Made by a program: the position numbers and the translations under genes. Below, in pieces: positions 8,371 to 17,131 of a stretch of 64,000 nt of DNA; position 1 is the stretch's first letter; each line of letters opens with the position of its first letter. The notes under the pieces are model-generated. The model had not been told where the DNA came from, searched no databases, and saw only the letters and a list, made by a program, of their open reading frames with translations. This DNA comes from Cyanobacteria bacterium REEB459 (GTDB taxonomy: Bacteria; Cyanobacteriota; Cyanobacteriia; Phormidesmidales; Phormidesmidaceae). The stretch covers positions 1-64,000 of the forward strand of contig JAGWXD010000001.1 in the NCBI GenBank assembly GCA_018970085.1, read 5' to 3'.

Positions 8371-8922
8371 TTAAGACTCTGGCGACTCTGGCTGATCGGG
8401 TGGGGCGGCGCTCGCTTCGGCGGCTGAGGTGGCAGGGATTTGTGCCCTGGGCCGGAGTTCTGGCAGTTGATCGATCTCAAAGTGTTGATAAAACTTATTG
8501 GTGACCTGGACCACAGGAGACCGGGCCTCTGCCTGACGCCGCTTGCGGACAAAGCCCTGAGCGATCAATTCCTGCACGTGCTGGTAAGCACCAGAACCCC
8601 GCAAATCTACCAAATCGGTTTGGCTCAGGGGCCCCTTCAGGGCGATCGCCGCCAGAGTACGCAGGGCTCCCACACCCAAATCCAGAGGAATCAGCATGTC
8701 AACTAAAAACCGGTAGCGCTCCTTAAGTTGCAAACAATAGCCCTCCAGGGTTTCAACAATTTCTAGAGCCCCATCCCGGTGGGCGTACTCATCCATGAGT
8801 TGAATCAACCCCTCCTCTACGGCTTGGCGATCGCTGCGGGCCAACTCCGTCAGCTTGGTAATCGAGAGGGGTTGCCCCTTGAGGTAGAGAATGGCTTCTA
8901 TGGTGGTAGCTAAGCTTGACAT
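8371..8922 (-). CDS. scpB: Segregation and condensation protein B (ScpB)
   Basis: The 183-residue product has two winged-helix modules typical of ScpB: SSLATTIEAILYLKGQPLSI with TKLTELARSDRQAVEEGLIQ, and GALRTLAAIALKGPLSQTDL followed by VDLRGSGAYQHVQELIAQGF. ScpB dimers bind ScpA and SMC to form the condensin that organises and separates chromosomes. The ATG at 8922 was chosen because GAAGAG lies six bases upstream; a TTG six codons earlier is the alternative. The C-terminal 30 residues are a Pro/Ala/Glu-rich tail beyond the family core. The scpA gene is not adjacent. Confidence 0.93.
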   Translation of the reverse strand: MSSLATTIEAILYLKGQPLSITKLTELARSDRQAVEEGLIQLMDEYAHRDGALEIVETLEGYCLQLKERYRFLVDMLIPLDLGVGALRTLAAIALKGPLSQTDLVDLRGSGAYQHVQELIAQGFVRKRRQAEARSPVVQVTNKFYQHFEIDQLPELRPRAQIPATSAAEASAAPPDQPESPES

Positions 8923-8996
8923 CAACGACTCTTCACCCAAACTATGCCCCAGCCTACCTGTAATTATTAAAACTGGATCAGTCTTAGCCCAGGTTC

Positions 8997-9848
8997 TTAG
9001 TCCAGATTGCGGCCCGTTAACTCGACAAAGATATCCTCCAAATTAGAGGGGCGCACCATCATGCCAGTTTTGTCCGGCTGGTCCTCCAGGTAAGCATTGG
9101 CCAAAGCCAGGGTAGGAAAGAAGCGATAATCCCAGCGATCGCCCCGTTGGGTCATGGCAATGCCCTCTCCGTGACGCTGCCGGAGTTCTTCCAGGGTACC
9201 CATGGCAATCAGTCGGCCCTGGTCAAGGATGCCGATGCGATCGCAGAGGTACTCCACCTCCTCCATATAGTGGGTGGTGAGCAAAATGGTAATGCCCTGC
9301 TGGTTAAGGCGTTGAATAATTTCCCAAAGACGGCGACGAGTTTGGGGATCTAAGCCCACCGTCGGTTCATCTAGAAATAGCACCTGGGGTTGATGGAGCA
9401 GTGCACGGGCAATTTGCAAGCGGCGTTTCATGCCCCCTGAAAGGGTTTTCACCCGATCGTGGCGGCGATCGCTAAGTTCTACGTACTGCAGCCAGGTCTC
9501 AATTCCCTGCTGGCGTTCCGAGGGACGAAGGTGGTGCATACGACCATGGAGTTCCATGTTTTCCCACACCGTCAGGTCGCCATCCACGCTGGTCTGCTGC
9601 AAGACCACACCAATCTGGCGACGTACCTCCAGGGGTTGGCGGCTAACATCGTACCCAGCCACCACAATGGTGCCCTGACTAGCCTGGGTGAGGGTAGTAA
9701 CCATGCGAATGGTGGTTGACTTGCCGGCCCCATTAGGGCCTAGCAGACCGAAGATTTCTCCTGCCTTGATGGTCAAGGATAAATCGTTGACCACCAAGGT
9801 GCCATTGTAGACTTTATGAACATTTTGCAAACAAACCGCCGCAACCAT
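8997..9848 (-). CDS. ABC transporter ATP-binding protein (DrrA type)
   Basis: The 283-residue ATPase subunit has Walker A GPNGAGKST, Q-loop QTSVDG, signature LSGGMKRRL, Walker B VLFLDEPTVGLDP and the switch His in TTHYMEE. The C-terminal extension (EGIAMTQRGDRWDYRFFPT, ending PSNLEDIFVELTGRNLD) is that of the DrrA/CcmA group, which energises ABC-2 permeases exporting lipids, drugs or polysaccharides. No permease gene is adjacent here, so the partner is encoded elsewhere. The ATG at 9848 was chosen over a GTG two codons upstream. Confidence 0.92.
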   Translation of the reverse strand: MVAAVCLQNVHKVYNGTLVVNDLSLTIKAGEIFGLLGPNGAGKSTTIRMVTTLTQASQGTIVVAGYDVSRQPLEVRRQIGVVLQQTSVDGDLTVWENMELHGRMHHLRPSERQQGIETWLQYVELSDRRHDRVKTLSGGMKRRLQIARALLHQPQVLFLDEPTVGLDPQTRRRLWEIIQRLNQQGITILLTTHYMEEVEYLCDRIGILDQGRLIAMGTLEELRQRHGEGIAMTQRGDRWDYRFFPTLALANAYLEDQPDKTGMMVRPSNLEDIFVELTGRNLD

Positions 9849-9929
9849 AATCACCAGAGAAAGGGGCTAGACTCAAAGGACGGGTGTAATCCCCCTGTCT
9901 ATGGCGATCATATAGCAATTAACCGGACT

Positions 9930-10265
9930 ATGCGGGCCAGAATTGACCAGGCTGTGCTCTACCTGCATCATCAAGATGTGCCCCCCTACAAGAAGGCTGG
10001 GTCTCTGGTGAGAAATAGCTATTTCTGGGCCCTGCGGTCGATTGCTGACCGGGCTGGCTACCATCAAGACTGGGAATTTTCAGAGTCGGTCTGGATCGCC
10101 CTGGGACGGCTGCTGATGGCCTTTGCCAGGTCGGGCTATCTGGGCTACCGGGAAACCCTGCTGGAGTTCGTCGATGGCGAAGAGATTCCCCCCCCGTTCA
10201 CCCTCACCGCCACCTGGATTGACGAACCAGACTGGCAAGCTGAGCGCCCCTCCCCCCGGGGCTAG
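9930..10265 (+). CDS. Conserved-looking hypothetical protein
   Basis: A 111-residue protein starting MRARIDQAVLYLHHQDVPPY. It is soluble and aromatic-rich in the middle (NSYFWALRSIADRAGYHQDW), ending with a proline-rich tail. I do not recognise a domain. The open frame extends upstream into the ABC ATPase gene, but the ATG at 9930 avoids that overlap and gives a sensible N-terminus. It stands alone on the plus strand, converging with the alpha/beta hydrolase gene 26 bp downstream. Coding character is good; function is unknown. Confidence 0.65.
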   Translation: MRARIDQAVLYLHHQDVPPYKKAGSLVRNSYFWALRSIADRAGYHQDWEFSESVWIALGRLLMAFARSGYLGYRETLLEFVDGEEIPPPFTLTATWIDEPDWQAERPSPRG

Positions 10266-10291
10266 GGAATCCGCCAGGCCATCGGGCGCCC

Positions 10292-11167
10292 CTAACTGGT
10301 CTCAACTCCAGTTGAGGGGGCGTGGCGTCTAAGAAAATCCTCCAGGCGGGCTTTAAATTCTGGCCTGGCCCAGTTGACCAGACTGTTGTGCAGGTCGTCA
10401 TCCTGTTGCCCTGGTACCAGCCACAGTTGCTTAGGGCCAGGGGTAGCCTGGTAGAGGCGATCGCTCATGGCCGCAGGCACATAGCGGTCCTCCAGCCCAT
10501 GGATATAGAACACCGGTAGTTTCAGCTGAGCCACCCTGGCCAGAGAGTTAAAGTGCTGGTTCACCAGCCATCGCACCGGAAACCAGCGATTATAGGGGGA
10601 TAGAGCTACCATGTCGGCCATAGACGTAAAGGAGGACTCGACGATGAGGGCGGCGATCGACCTTACCCGTGTCGCCAGTTCCAGCCCAATCGCCCCCCCC
10701 AGGGAGTGACCATAGACCACCAGGTTGGCGGGGTTAACCTGCTTTTGCTGGTGCAGAAACTGGTAGGCCGCCAGGGCGTCGTCGTAGAGCCGGGACTCGC
10801 TGGCAAAGGGGCCCGAACTGTGACCATAGCCCCGGTAGTCAATGGCCAGGACAGAAGCCCCCAGCGATCGCAGCAAGTCTACCCGGTCTAGACTGGTGGC
10901 CATATTGCCGGTATTGCCGTGCAGGTATAAAAAAGTCAGGGGCAGGGCGGGCTCCCCCGGCAGCCACCAGCCCCGCAGGTACCCTCCACCGGGCACCGCA
11001 ATAGTCACGTCGGTATAGCTCCAACCGCAGACTGCCGGAGTTCGATCCAGCTGGGCCGCCGGTAAAAACATCAACCATCGCTGTCCCCACCACAGCCAGC
11101 CAGCCAGACTCAGGTAAACCAGGCTGGCGACGGCGACCAAACCGATCAGCAACTTCATCGCAGCCAT
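10292..11167 (-). CDS. Membrane-anchored alpha/beta hydrolase
   Basis: A 291-residue serine hydrolase. An N-terminal hydrophobic helix (about residues 5-27) anchors it in the membrane or directs export. The nucleophile elbow is YGHSLGGAIG, the oxyanion strand LYLHGNTGNM, and candidate acid and His are in HGLEDRYVP and DDDLHNSL. It resembles the BAAT/BEM46-like hydrolases (often called YfhR-type) of unknown substrate. The ATG at 11167 has AAGGA eight bases upstream. The gene begins only 11 bp after the gatA stop, so the two are probably cotranscribed. Confidence 0.88.
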   Translation of the reverse strand: MAAMKLLIGLVAVASLVYLSLAGWLWWGQRWLMFLPAAQLDRTPAVCGWSYTDVTIAVPGGGYLRGWWLPGEPALPLTFLYLHGNTGNMATSLDRVDLLRSLGASVLAIDYRGYGHSSGPFASESRLYDDALAAYQFLHQQKQVNPANLVVYGHSLGGAIGLELATRVRSIAALIVESSFTSMADMVALSPYNRWFPVRWLVNQHFNSLARVAQLKLPVFYIHGLEDRYVPAAMSDRLYQATPGPKQLWLVPGQQDDDLHNSLVNWARPEFKARLEDFLRRHAPSTGVETS

Positions 11168-11178
11168 AGTGCCAGTCC

Positions 11179-12630
11179 TTAGGGCAGGGGAGGGCGACGA
11201 TGATGCCAGTCCGTTGCCTGTTCATAGGCGTAGCCAACCTCAAACAGCAGGTCCTCTCGCAGGGCATTGCCGATCAACTGTAACCCCATCGGTAAGCCCT
11301 GCTGATCAAAGCCGCAGGGCAGACTCAGACCCGGTAGCCCGGCTAGATTGACCGGTATGGTCATCAGGTCAGAAAGATACATACTCAGGGGGTCGTCGAC
11401 CTTTTCACCGGCCTTAAAGGCGGTGGTTGGAGAGGTCGGACACACCAGCACATCCACCCGGCTAAAGGCCTGATCAAAGTCTTGCTTAATCAGGGTACGC
11501 ACCTTTTGGGCCTTGAGGTAGTAGGCATCATAGTACCCGGCGGACAGGGCGTAGGTGCCAATCATAATGCGGCGCTTAACCTCTGCCCCAAATCCCTGGG
11601 CCCGGGTTTGGGTATACATGGTGAGCAGGTTTTCGTTATTACTACGAACCCCGTACTTGACCCCATCGTAGCGAGCCAGGTTAGAGGAGGCCTCAGAGGG
11701 AGCAATAATATAGTAGGTCGGTAAGCCATAGGCAAAACGAGGACAGGAGATTTCCTGCACCTCAGCCCCCAATTCCTGCAATTGCTGCAGGGCCTTTTCG
11801 GTAGCGGCTTTAACCGATGGGTCAATGCCCTGGCTGGCAAAGGTTTCGGTAATCAGGCCAAGACGGCGACCCTTAAGACTAGTTTTGAGGGATTGGCCGT
11901 AGTCAGGAACAGGCACCATCAGGCTGGTGGAATCGTGGGGGTCATAACCGGCGATCGCCGCCAGCACCAGAGCAGCATCTTCCACCGTCGGGGCTAGGGG
12001 ACCAATTTGGTCAAGGGAAGAGGCGTAGGCCACCAACCCAAAACGCGACACCAGGCCATAGGTGGGCTTGAGACCAACTACCCCACAAAGGGCAGCGGGC
12101 TGGCGAATCGAGCCGCCAGTGTCAGAACCCAGGGCAACGGCGCACTCGCCAGCGGCCACCGCCGCCGCCGACCCACCAGAGGATCCCCCGGGCACCCGCA
12201 GGAAATCCCAGGGGTTAGCGGTCACCTGGTAGGCAGAATTTTCCGTCGAGCTGCCCATGGCAAACTCGTCTAGATTGGTTTTACCCAGGACGATTGCCCC
12301 AGCCTGCTGGAGACGCTGGGTCACCGTTGAGTCGTAGGGAGGAATAAAATGCTCCAGCACCTTAGAGGCACAGGTCGTCGGCACCCCCCGGGTACAGAGG
12401 TTATCTTTGAGAGCAATGGGAATGCCCTCGAGTAACCCGATGGTCTCGCCAGCGGCGATTTTGGCATCAACTGCCTGGGCCTGGGCCAGAGCCTGGCTGG
12501 CAGTTACCGTCAAGTAACTATGGAGTTGGGGCTCCAGAGCTGTAATCCGGTCCAGGTAGCCCTGGGTAATTTCCACCGCTGAGCGGGTTTTGCTAACTAA
12601 ATGGTGATGCAGTTCGCGGATGACAGACAT
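11179..12630 (-). CDS. gatA: Asp-tRNA(Asn)/Glu-tRNA(Gln) amidotransferase subunit A
   Basis: A 483-residue amidase-signature enzyme. It hydrolyses glutamine and passes the ammonia to GatB, which amidates mischarged Glu-tRNA(Gln) or Asp-tRNA(Asn). Catalytic residues of the Ser-cisSer-Lys triad are visible: Lys in IALKDNL, the Gly/Ser-rich loop [14 protein letters not shown] and [13 protein letters not shown] with the nucleophile serine. N-terminus [10 protein letters not shown] and length match the family. ATG at 12630 with GAGGA five bases upstream. The gatB and gatC genes are not in the window, as is usual for cyanobacteria, where they are scattered. Confidence 0.97.
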   Translation of the reverse strand: MSVIRELHHHLVSKTRSAVEITQGYLDRITALEPQLHSYLTVTASQALAQAQAVDAKIAAGETIGLLEGIPIALKDNLCTRGVPTTCASKVLEHFIPPYDSTVTQRLQQAGAIVLGKTNLDEFAMGSSTENSAYQVTANPWDFLRVPGGSSGGSAAAVAAGECAVALGSDTGGSIRQPAALCGVVGLKPTYGLVSRFGLVAYASSLDQIGPLAPTVEDAALVLAAIAGYDPHDSTSLMVPVPDYGQSLKTSLKGRRLGLITETFASQGIDPSVKAATEKALQQLQELGAEVQEISCPRFAYGLPTYYIIAPSEASSNLARYDGVKYGVRSNNENLLTMYTQTRAQGFGAEVKRRIMIGTYALSAGYYDAYYLKAQKVRTLIKQDFDQAFSRVDVLVCPTSPTTAFKAGEKVDDPLSMYLSDLMTIPVNLAGLPGLSLPCGFDQQGLPMGLQLIGNALREDLLFEVGYAYEQATDWHHRRPPLP

Positions 12631-12758
12631 AGCGTTCCTCAGCGGCTCAACGGACTGGAGCTGAATTGGGTACAGCTACCAGGGTATCAGTATAGACAGA
12701 GTCCCTACCGCCCCAGGCCGCTAAAACCAGTGCCACCATGGGCGATCGCCACCGGCGA

Positions 12759-12890
12759 CTAATCTTCGTGCTCATCGAAGGGATCGGTCAGATGCTTAGC
12801 GGGAGGACCAAAGGAGGTGTACAGGGCAAAGCCTGTGACCGCCAACAGGGTGGTGGCCACAGATATGATAAGAACTGTTGCAGGTTCCAT
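12759..12890 (-). CDS. psbN: Photosystem II assembly protein PsbN
   Basis: A 43-residue protein starting MEPATVLIISVATTLLAVTG and ending in DPFDEHED. It has one membrane helix (about residues 5-25) and a conserved charged C-terminus. PsbN is not a stable subunit of photosystem II but is needed for assembly or repair of its reaction centre. As in plastids, it is encoded opposite psbH; here the two genes are divergent, separated by 76 bp. Confidence 0.96.
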   Translation of the reverse strand: MEPATVLIISVATTLLAVTGFALYTSFGPPAKHLTDPFDEHED

Positions 12891-12922
12891 AAAGTTTATG
12901 AGAATAGGCGACCTCTCCATCC

Positions 12923-12928
12923 TATAAT
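12923..12928 (+). promoter_or_regulatory. Candidate -10 element for psbH
   Basis: A perfect TATAAT lies 38 bp before the psbH ATG in the psbN-psbH intergenic region. No good -35 hexamer is found 16-18 bp upstream, which is common in cyanobacterial light-regulated promoters. AAGGA just before the ATG is the likely ribosome site. Confidence 0.5.
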
Positions 12929-12966
12929 ATTACGAACTATTAAAGTTTTCATTGTGGTAAGGATCC

Positions 12967-13170
12967 ATGGCGCAACGGACTTGGTTGGGAGATGTGCTTA
13001 AGCCTCTAAACTCGGAGTACGGCAAGGTCGTTCCCGGTTGGGGAACGACTCCCGTAATGGCGATTTTTATTGGATTGTTTCTAGTATTTTTGTTGATTAT
13101 TCTGCAGCTCTACAACTCCTCGATTATTTTGGAGAGTTTTGATGTGGATTGGCGCAGCATTGGTAGCTAA
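12967..13170 (+). CDS. psbH: Photosystem II protein PsbH
   Basis: A 67-residue protein with N-terminal [20 protein letters not shown], the loop [11 protein letters not shown], one membrane helix (about residues 30-50) and a lumenal end DVDWRSIGS. PsbH stabilises the QB site region of photosystem II and helps bind CP47. Like other cyanobacterial versions it lacks the phosphorylated N-terminal extension of plants. A strong terminator follows within 31 bp, so it is transcribed as a single gene. Confidence 0.97.
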   Translation: MAQRTWLGDVLKPLNSEYGKVVPGWGTTPVMAIFIGLFLVFLLIILQLYNSSIILESFDVDWRSIGS

Positions 13171-13200
13171 GGCCATCTACCCTAAAAGAATCTGGTTTTT

Positions 13201-13232
13201 AAGTGGTGCGGGGCAACCTGCACCACTTTTTT
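13201..13232 (+). terminator. Rho-independent terminator of psbH
   Basis: Perfect 9-bp stem AAGTGGTGC / GCACCACTT around a 10-nt loop, with the T-run completing TTTTTT at 13227-13232. It lies 31 bp after the psbH stop. Confidence 0.93.
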
Positions 13233-13403
13233 AGGGCCCCAGCGCCCCGCCCCCCCCAACCAGACTGACCGCCAGCCCGGGGTAGCCCAATTGCCAGAAC
13301 CATGCTCTAAACTGTTGAGCAGACAGATGAGGTAAGCAGTCGCACCAGGGTCCTCTGCAAACCCTCTGCCCTTGTGCCCATAAGAGTTAGCTAGGAGTTA
13401 GTA

Positions 13404-13808
13404 ATGAACGTTTTTGGTGTGGGTTTGCCCGAAATGGCCTTGATTTTAGTGCTGGCTCTACTGGTTTTTGGCCCTAAAAAATTACCTGAAATTGGCCGTA
13501 GTCTGGGAAAAGCCCTGAAGGGCTTCCAGGAAGCCTCTAAGGAGTTTGAGGAAGAATTTAAGAAAGAGGCTCAGCAATTGGAGAAAACCCTGACCAGTCC
13601 TATGAAAGCATCCCTGGAGACCGATCCCCCCAAGGCCCTATCCCCCCAGGAAGAGACCTCTGAGGAACTTCAGGTAGAGGCGACCGAAGTCGACGCCCCG
13701 CACGCCGAGTTTGCCGAATCGGTTGACCAAAAGTTTGACCAAGCGGTTGGCGAAGACTTGTCCACCCAGGGCGAACCAGACCGCAGCCAATCCCCCACCT
13801 CTGTTTAG
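13404..13808 (+). CDS. tatA: TatA/E family twin-arginine translocase subunit
   Basis: A 134-residue protein. The N-terminal membrane helix (about residues 8-21, MALILVLALLVFG) is followed by the FG hinge and amphipathic helix KKLPEIGRSLGKALKGFQEA. TatA forms the variable pore that moves folded, cofactor-bearing proteins with twin-arginine signals across the cytoplasmic or thylakoid membrane. The remaining 80 residues are an acidic, probably disordered tail, longer than in most TatA and closer to TatB/Hcf106 in length. TatB rather than TatA is therefore possible. ATG with AGGAG seven bases upstream. The pth gene follows 19 bp on. Confidence 0.88.
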   Translation: MNVFGVGLPEMALILVLALLVFGPKKLPEIGRSLGKALKGFQEASKEFEEEFKKEAQQLEKTLTSPMKASLETDPPKALSPQEETSEELQVEATEVDAPHAEFAESVDQKFDQAVGEDLSTQGEPDRSQSPTSV

Positions 13809-13827
13809 TCCCGGACTGCACCCCTGC

Positions 13828-14457
13828 ATGACCCCTTCTTCAGCCCTTACCGGGTGTGTGCCCATAAGCCTGGTGGTGGGTCTGGGTAATCCCGGCGCTC
13901 AATACCTGGGTACGCGCCATAATATCGGCTTCACTGTGGTTGACGCCCTGGCTCGCCGCTGGCAAGTAGCGCTTAAATCCGAGCGGCGGTTTCAGGCAGA
14001 CTACGGCACTGGTCATCTTTTTCCGGGTCGCCGGGTGCACCTGCTCAAACCCCTGACCTATATGAACCGATCAGGCCAGTCTCTGCGATCTGCCATAGAT
14101 TGGCTGAAGCTTTCTCCCCAGGAGATTCTGGTGATCTACGACGACATGGATCTACCGGTGGGGCGGCTACGACTGCGACAGTCAGGCTCAGCCGGGGGAC
14201 ACAATGGCATGAAATCCACCATTGCCCATCTCCACACCCAGGATTTTAGCCGTCTACGCATCGGCATTGGGGCTACTCGCCAGGCTGAAAACCGAGACCA
14301 GGCAGTCGTAGCCCATGTTCTGGGTAGCTTTTCAAAACCAGAACAGCAGATTATGGATCGGGTCACCGAAGTGGCGGTAAAGGCGGTGGAAGATAGTTGC
14401 CTGCACGGCGTGGAAACGGCCATGAACCACTACAACGGCCTTACCATTGAGCCCTAA
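13828..14457 (+). CDS. pth: Peptidyl-tRNA hydrolase
   Basis: A 209-residue enzyme that releases tRNA from prematurely dropped peptidyl-tRNA. Signatures: VVGLGNPGAQYLGTRHNIGF with catalytic His31 and Asn21, LLKPLTYMNRSGQSL, VIYDDMDLPVGRLRLR and GSAGGHNGMKSTI. The open frame extends upstream into the tat gene, but the ATG at 13828 gives the usual short N-terminus and no overlap. It is probably cotranscribed with the upstream tat gene. Confidence 0.96.
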   Translation: MTPSSALTGCVPISLVVGLGNPGAQYLGTRHNIGFTVVDALARRWQVALKSERRFQADYGTGHLFPGRRVHLLKPLTYMNRSGQSLRSAIDWLKLSPQEILVIYDDMDLPVGRLRLRQSGSAGGHNGMKSTIAHLHTQDFSRLRIGIGATRQAENRDQAVVAHVLGSFSKPEQQIMDRVTEVAVKAVEDSCLHGVETAMNHYNGLTIEP

Positions 14458-14564
14458 CCAGAGACTATAGATAACGATAGATAACAATTCTGCCAGGGAC
14501 CAACTAAACAGAGGGCTTGATGCCAAACTAAAGACAGGATTGGAAAGAGGCTTAAAGACGCGCC

Positions 14565-16067
14565 ATGACTACAGCCCTGCACCCTGTTGTTGATATTCCT
14601 GCTCTGGATCAGGGATTACCTACCCTCTCGGGTTGGGAGGCTGAGATCAGGGCTGCCTTAGCCCATCCCACCCCTGTCTTTTTAGCTCAGACCAATCTCT
14701 CCTGGCAACAGATTACAGCCGGCTTTGCCATTGCCCTGCATATGCACCAGCCCACCATTCCTGCCGGTGCTCAGGGAGCCTTGATCAACCATTTACAGTA
14801 TATGTTTGAGCACCCCTTTGAGGGCGACAACCATAATGCCGGTGCCTTTGCCTACTGCTATGGGCGGTTAGGAGATTTTATTCCCGAGTTGGTCCACCAG
14901 GGCTGTAATCCCAGGGTGATGCTGGATTACTCGGGTACCCTGCTGTGGGGTCTACAGCAAATGGGTCGGCAAGATATTTTAGCTAAGCTGCGCCGCCTGG
15001 CCTGCGACCCTGCCTACCAGCCCCACGTGGAATGGTTGGGGACCTGCTGGGGCCATGCGGTGATTTCCTCTACCCCGATTCCCGATCTGAGGTTGCAGAT
15101 TCGCGCCTGGCAACATCAGTTTGCCAGTCTCTTTGGGTTAGAAGCCCTGCAGCGAGTCAGGGGGTTTTCCCCGCCTGAGATGCATCTACCGAACCATCCT
15201 GACGGCCTCTATGCCTTCATTTCCACCCTACTGGAGTGTGGCTATAGCTGGCTGTTGGTGCAGGAGCATACGGTGGAAAGCCTGGAGGGTCATGCCCTGA
15301 GCCGGCCCCATTGGCCCCACCGGCTAGTGGCCCGCAACTCCCAGGGAGAGGTGGCAGAAATCATGGTTCTAATTAAAACCCAGGGCTCCGATACCAAGTT
15401 GGTGGGCCAGATGCAGCCCTATTGGGAAGCCAAAACCCTCCACCCCCAAACCCTGGGAGAGGTGCGGATTCCCCCCTTGGTGAGCCAGATTAGTGATGGC
15501 GAAAATGGCGGCGTCATGATGAATGAGTTTCCCAGTGCCTTTATGCGGTCCTGGTATGACATTCGTGACCAGGGCAGTCAGATCGTCGGTTTGAATGGCA
15601 CCGAATATCTGGAACTGGTGCTGGCGGCGGGCAGTGATCGGCAAACCTGGCCGGCCTGTCAGGCTCAAGGGCAGCACCGACTCTGGCAGCAACTGGGGGG
15701 TCGTAGCGGCAAGGCAGCGGTGACTGAGGCGATCGCCGCTCTCCAGGCCGCCGATCCCACCTTTCATATGCAGGGCGGATCCTGGACCAGCGATCGCGAC
15801 TGGGTGAGGGGCTACGACAATGTCATGGGCCCCCTGGAACGGCTCAGCGCTCAGTTTCATCAAACCATGGAGCGCCAACTGGAGCACCAACCTCTGGGCC
15901 AGGAAGGTGAACCCCTAGAGCGCCAGTTTCGCTATCGCAATGCCCTGCTGCACCATCTGCTGCTACAGACCAGTTGCTTTCGCTACTGGGGGCAAGGAGC
16001 CTGGACCGACTACGCCAGGGAAATCTACCAACGGGGACAGGCAATTCTGACCCATGATTTTAGCTAG
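14565..16067 (+). CDS. Glycoside hydrolase family 57-type protein
   Basis: A 500-residue protein with GH57 features: ALHMHQP near residues 57-63 (the family's first conserved motif), WLGTCWGHAVI around residue 160, and GFSPPEMHLP with Glu205 in the position of the catalytic nucleophile. GH57 enzymes act on alpha-glucans (amylases, branching enzymes, 4-alpha-glucanotransferases). This cyanobacterial type could serve glycogen metabolism; glgC at 62-63 kb in the same window is another glycogen gene but not linked to it. The exact reaction cannot be told. The start is ATG at 14565. Confidence 0.8.
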   Translation: MTTALHPVVDIPALDQGLPTLSGWEAEIRAALAHPTPVFLAQTNLSWQQITAGFAIALHMHQPTIPAGAQGALINHLQYMFEHPFEGDNHNAGAFAYCYGRLGDFIPELVHQGCNPRVMLDYSGTLLWGLQQMGRQDILAKLRRLACDPAYQPHVEWLGTCWGHAVISSTPIPDLRLQIRAWQHQFASLFGLEALQRVRGFSPPEMHLPNHPDGLYAFISTLLECGYSWLLVQEHTVESLEGHALSRPHWPHRLVARNSQGEVAEIMVLIKTQGSDTKLVGQMQPYWEAKTLHPQTLGEVRIPPLVSQISDGENGGVMMNEFPSAFMRSWYDIRDQGSQIVGLNGTEYLELVLAAGSDRQTWPACQAQGQHRLWQQLGGRSGKAAVTEAIAALQAADPTFHMQGGSWTSDRDWVRGYDNVMGPLERLSAQFHQTMERQLEHQPLGQEGEPLERQFRYRNALLHHLLLQTSCFRYWGQGAWTDYAREIYQRGQAILTHDFS

Positions 16068-16227
16068 CCTAGGGGGTCAACCTCGCTGACAGTTCCCCGT
16101 ATTGATGGCTAGCAGGGGCTAGCTTTAGCGGCGGCAAGCGGTGCCAATGGGGCAAAGATCGGGGTGTTTTTTTGCCAAAAGCCTTGACAGTCGCGTAGAA
16201 AAAGATATGGTTTACAATGACTTCATC

Positions 16228-16262
16228 TTTTGTCGCAGTTTTTGTCGCAGTTTTTGACACAG
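16228..16262. repeat. Three tandem 11-12-bp repeats
   Basis: Units at 16228-16238 and 16239-16250 are TTTTGTCGCAG and the same with one extra T; the third, at 16251-16262, diverges (TTTTTGACACAG). They lie 74-108 bp before the Crp/Fnr-type gene, within the 268-bp gap after the GH57 gene, and could be regulator sites or replication slippage. Confidence 0.85.
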
Positions 16263-16335
16263 TGTTATTGAGCTTGCCTCCCTACCCCTTCAGTTATCTT
16301 GTGTTTCCATCAGTCACTCCCTGTAGTTCTACTCT

Positions 16336-17088
16336 ATGCTGCTATCTACCCCTGCTGATAACCCCAGTCCCTTCTTAACCTGGCAGCGGATTACTGACTG
16401 GGCCCAGGAGCACTACCGTTCCCGCAGTTTCAATAAAGACGAGCGTATTCCCACCCGCCCTGGTTTGCTCTACCTGGTGGAACGGGGGGCGGTGCGTTTG
16501 GTAGGCAATAGCCATGGGGCCAATGAACCGGCAGCCAGCGAACTGGATCTGCAAGAGGAAGAGGGCACTGAGGAAGAAGAGGCGCTAGCTCCGGCTGTGG
16601 GGGGAAGCGAAGAGGCTTTTTTAGGGTTTGTGGGGGCAGGGCAGCCCTTTGAAGTAGTCGCCCAACCCCCCTTTAACCTGCAAAGTTACGCCCATGTTGA
16701 TCAAACTGTGATTGTCTGGCTGTACTGGAGCGATCTGGATAACTGGCCCCATTTTCGTCGAGAAATTTTAGATGCCTTCCGCTATCAGCACCAGCGTAAG
16801 CTGCTATGGCTTAGCACCCTGGGTCAGCGTCGCACGATTGACCGACTGCTGGGCTTTGTCACCCTGCTGGTTGGGGAGTTTGGCGAGCCCTACGAATTGG
16901 GCTACTACCTGCCCTGGACCCTAACCCATGCCCAGATCGGTAGTGCCATTGGGTCTACCCGGGTGACGGTGACCCGGCTGATGGGTAAGTTACGCCAGCG
17001 GCGGCTAATCCAAATTTATAAAGACGGCCTGATTGCCATTCCCGCTGCCCCCGGGCTAGCGACAGAGGATCTGGTCAGACAAGCCTAG
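16336..17088 (+). CDS. Crp/Fnr family transcriptional regulator
   Basis: A 250-residue protein with a degenerate cyclic-nucleotide-like domain and a C-terminal winged helix (LPWTLTHAQIGSAIGSTRVT, then VTRLMGKLRQRRLIQI). The N-terminal domain contains ERIPTRPGLLYLVERGAVRLVG, then an acidic insertion (about residues 66-90, LQEEEGTEEEEAL) before FLGFVGAGQPFEVVAQ. The cAMP-contacting residues of CRP are not evident, so a nucleotide ligand is doubtful. The family is recurrent in cyanobacteria and its regulon is not known to me. Confidence 0.85.
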   Translation: MLLSTPADNPSPFLTWQRITDWAQEHYRSRSFNKDERIPTRPGLLYLVERGAVRLVGNSHGANEPAASELDLQEEEGTEEEEALAPAVGGSEEAFLGFVGAGQPFEVVAQPPFNLQSYAHVDQTVIVWLYWSDLDNWPHFRREILDAFRYQHQRKLLWLSTLGQRRTIDRLLGFVTLLVGEFGEPYELGYYLPWTLTHAQIGSAIGSTRVTVTRLMGKLRQRRLIQIYKDGLIAIPAAPGLATEDLVRQA

Positions 17089-17131
17089 GGTCATGGCCTG
17101 GCTCTGACGACGGCTATGAGATCGGGCTGGG

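Noticed and set aside
16069-16260. Minus-strand frame starting with KTATKTAT
   Set aside because: Repeat-derived N-terminus in an intergenic gap, no family resemblance.
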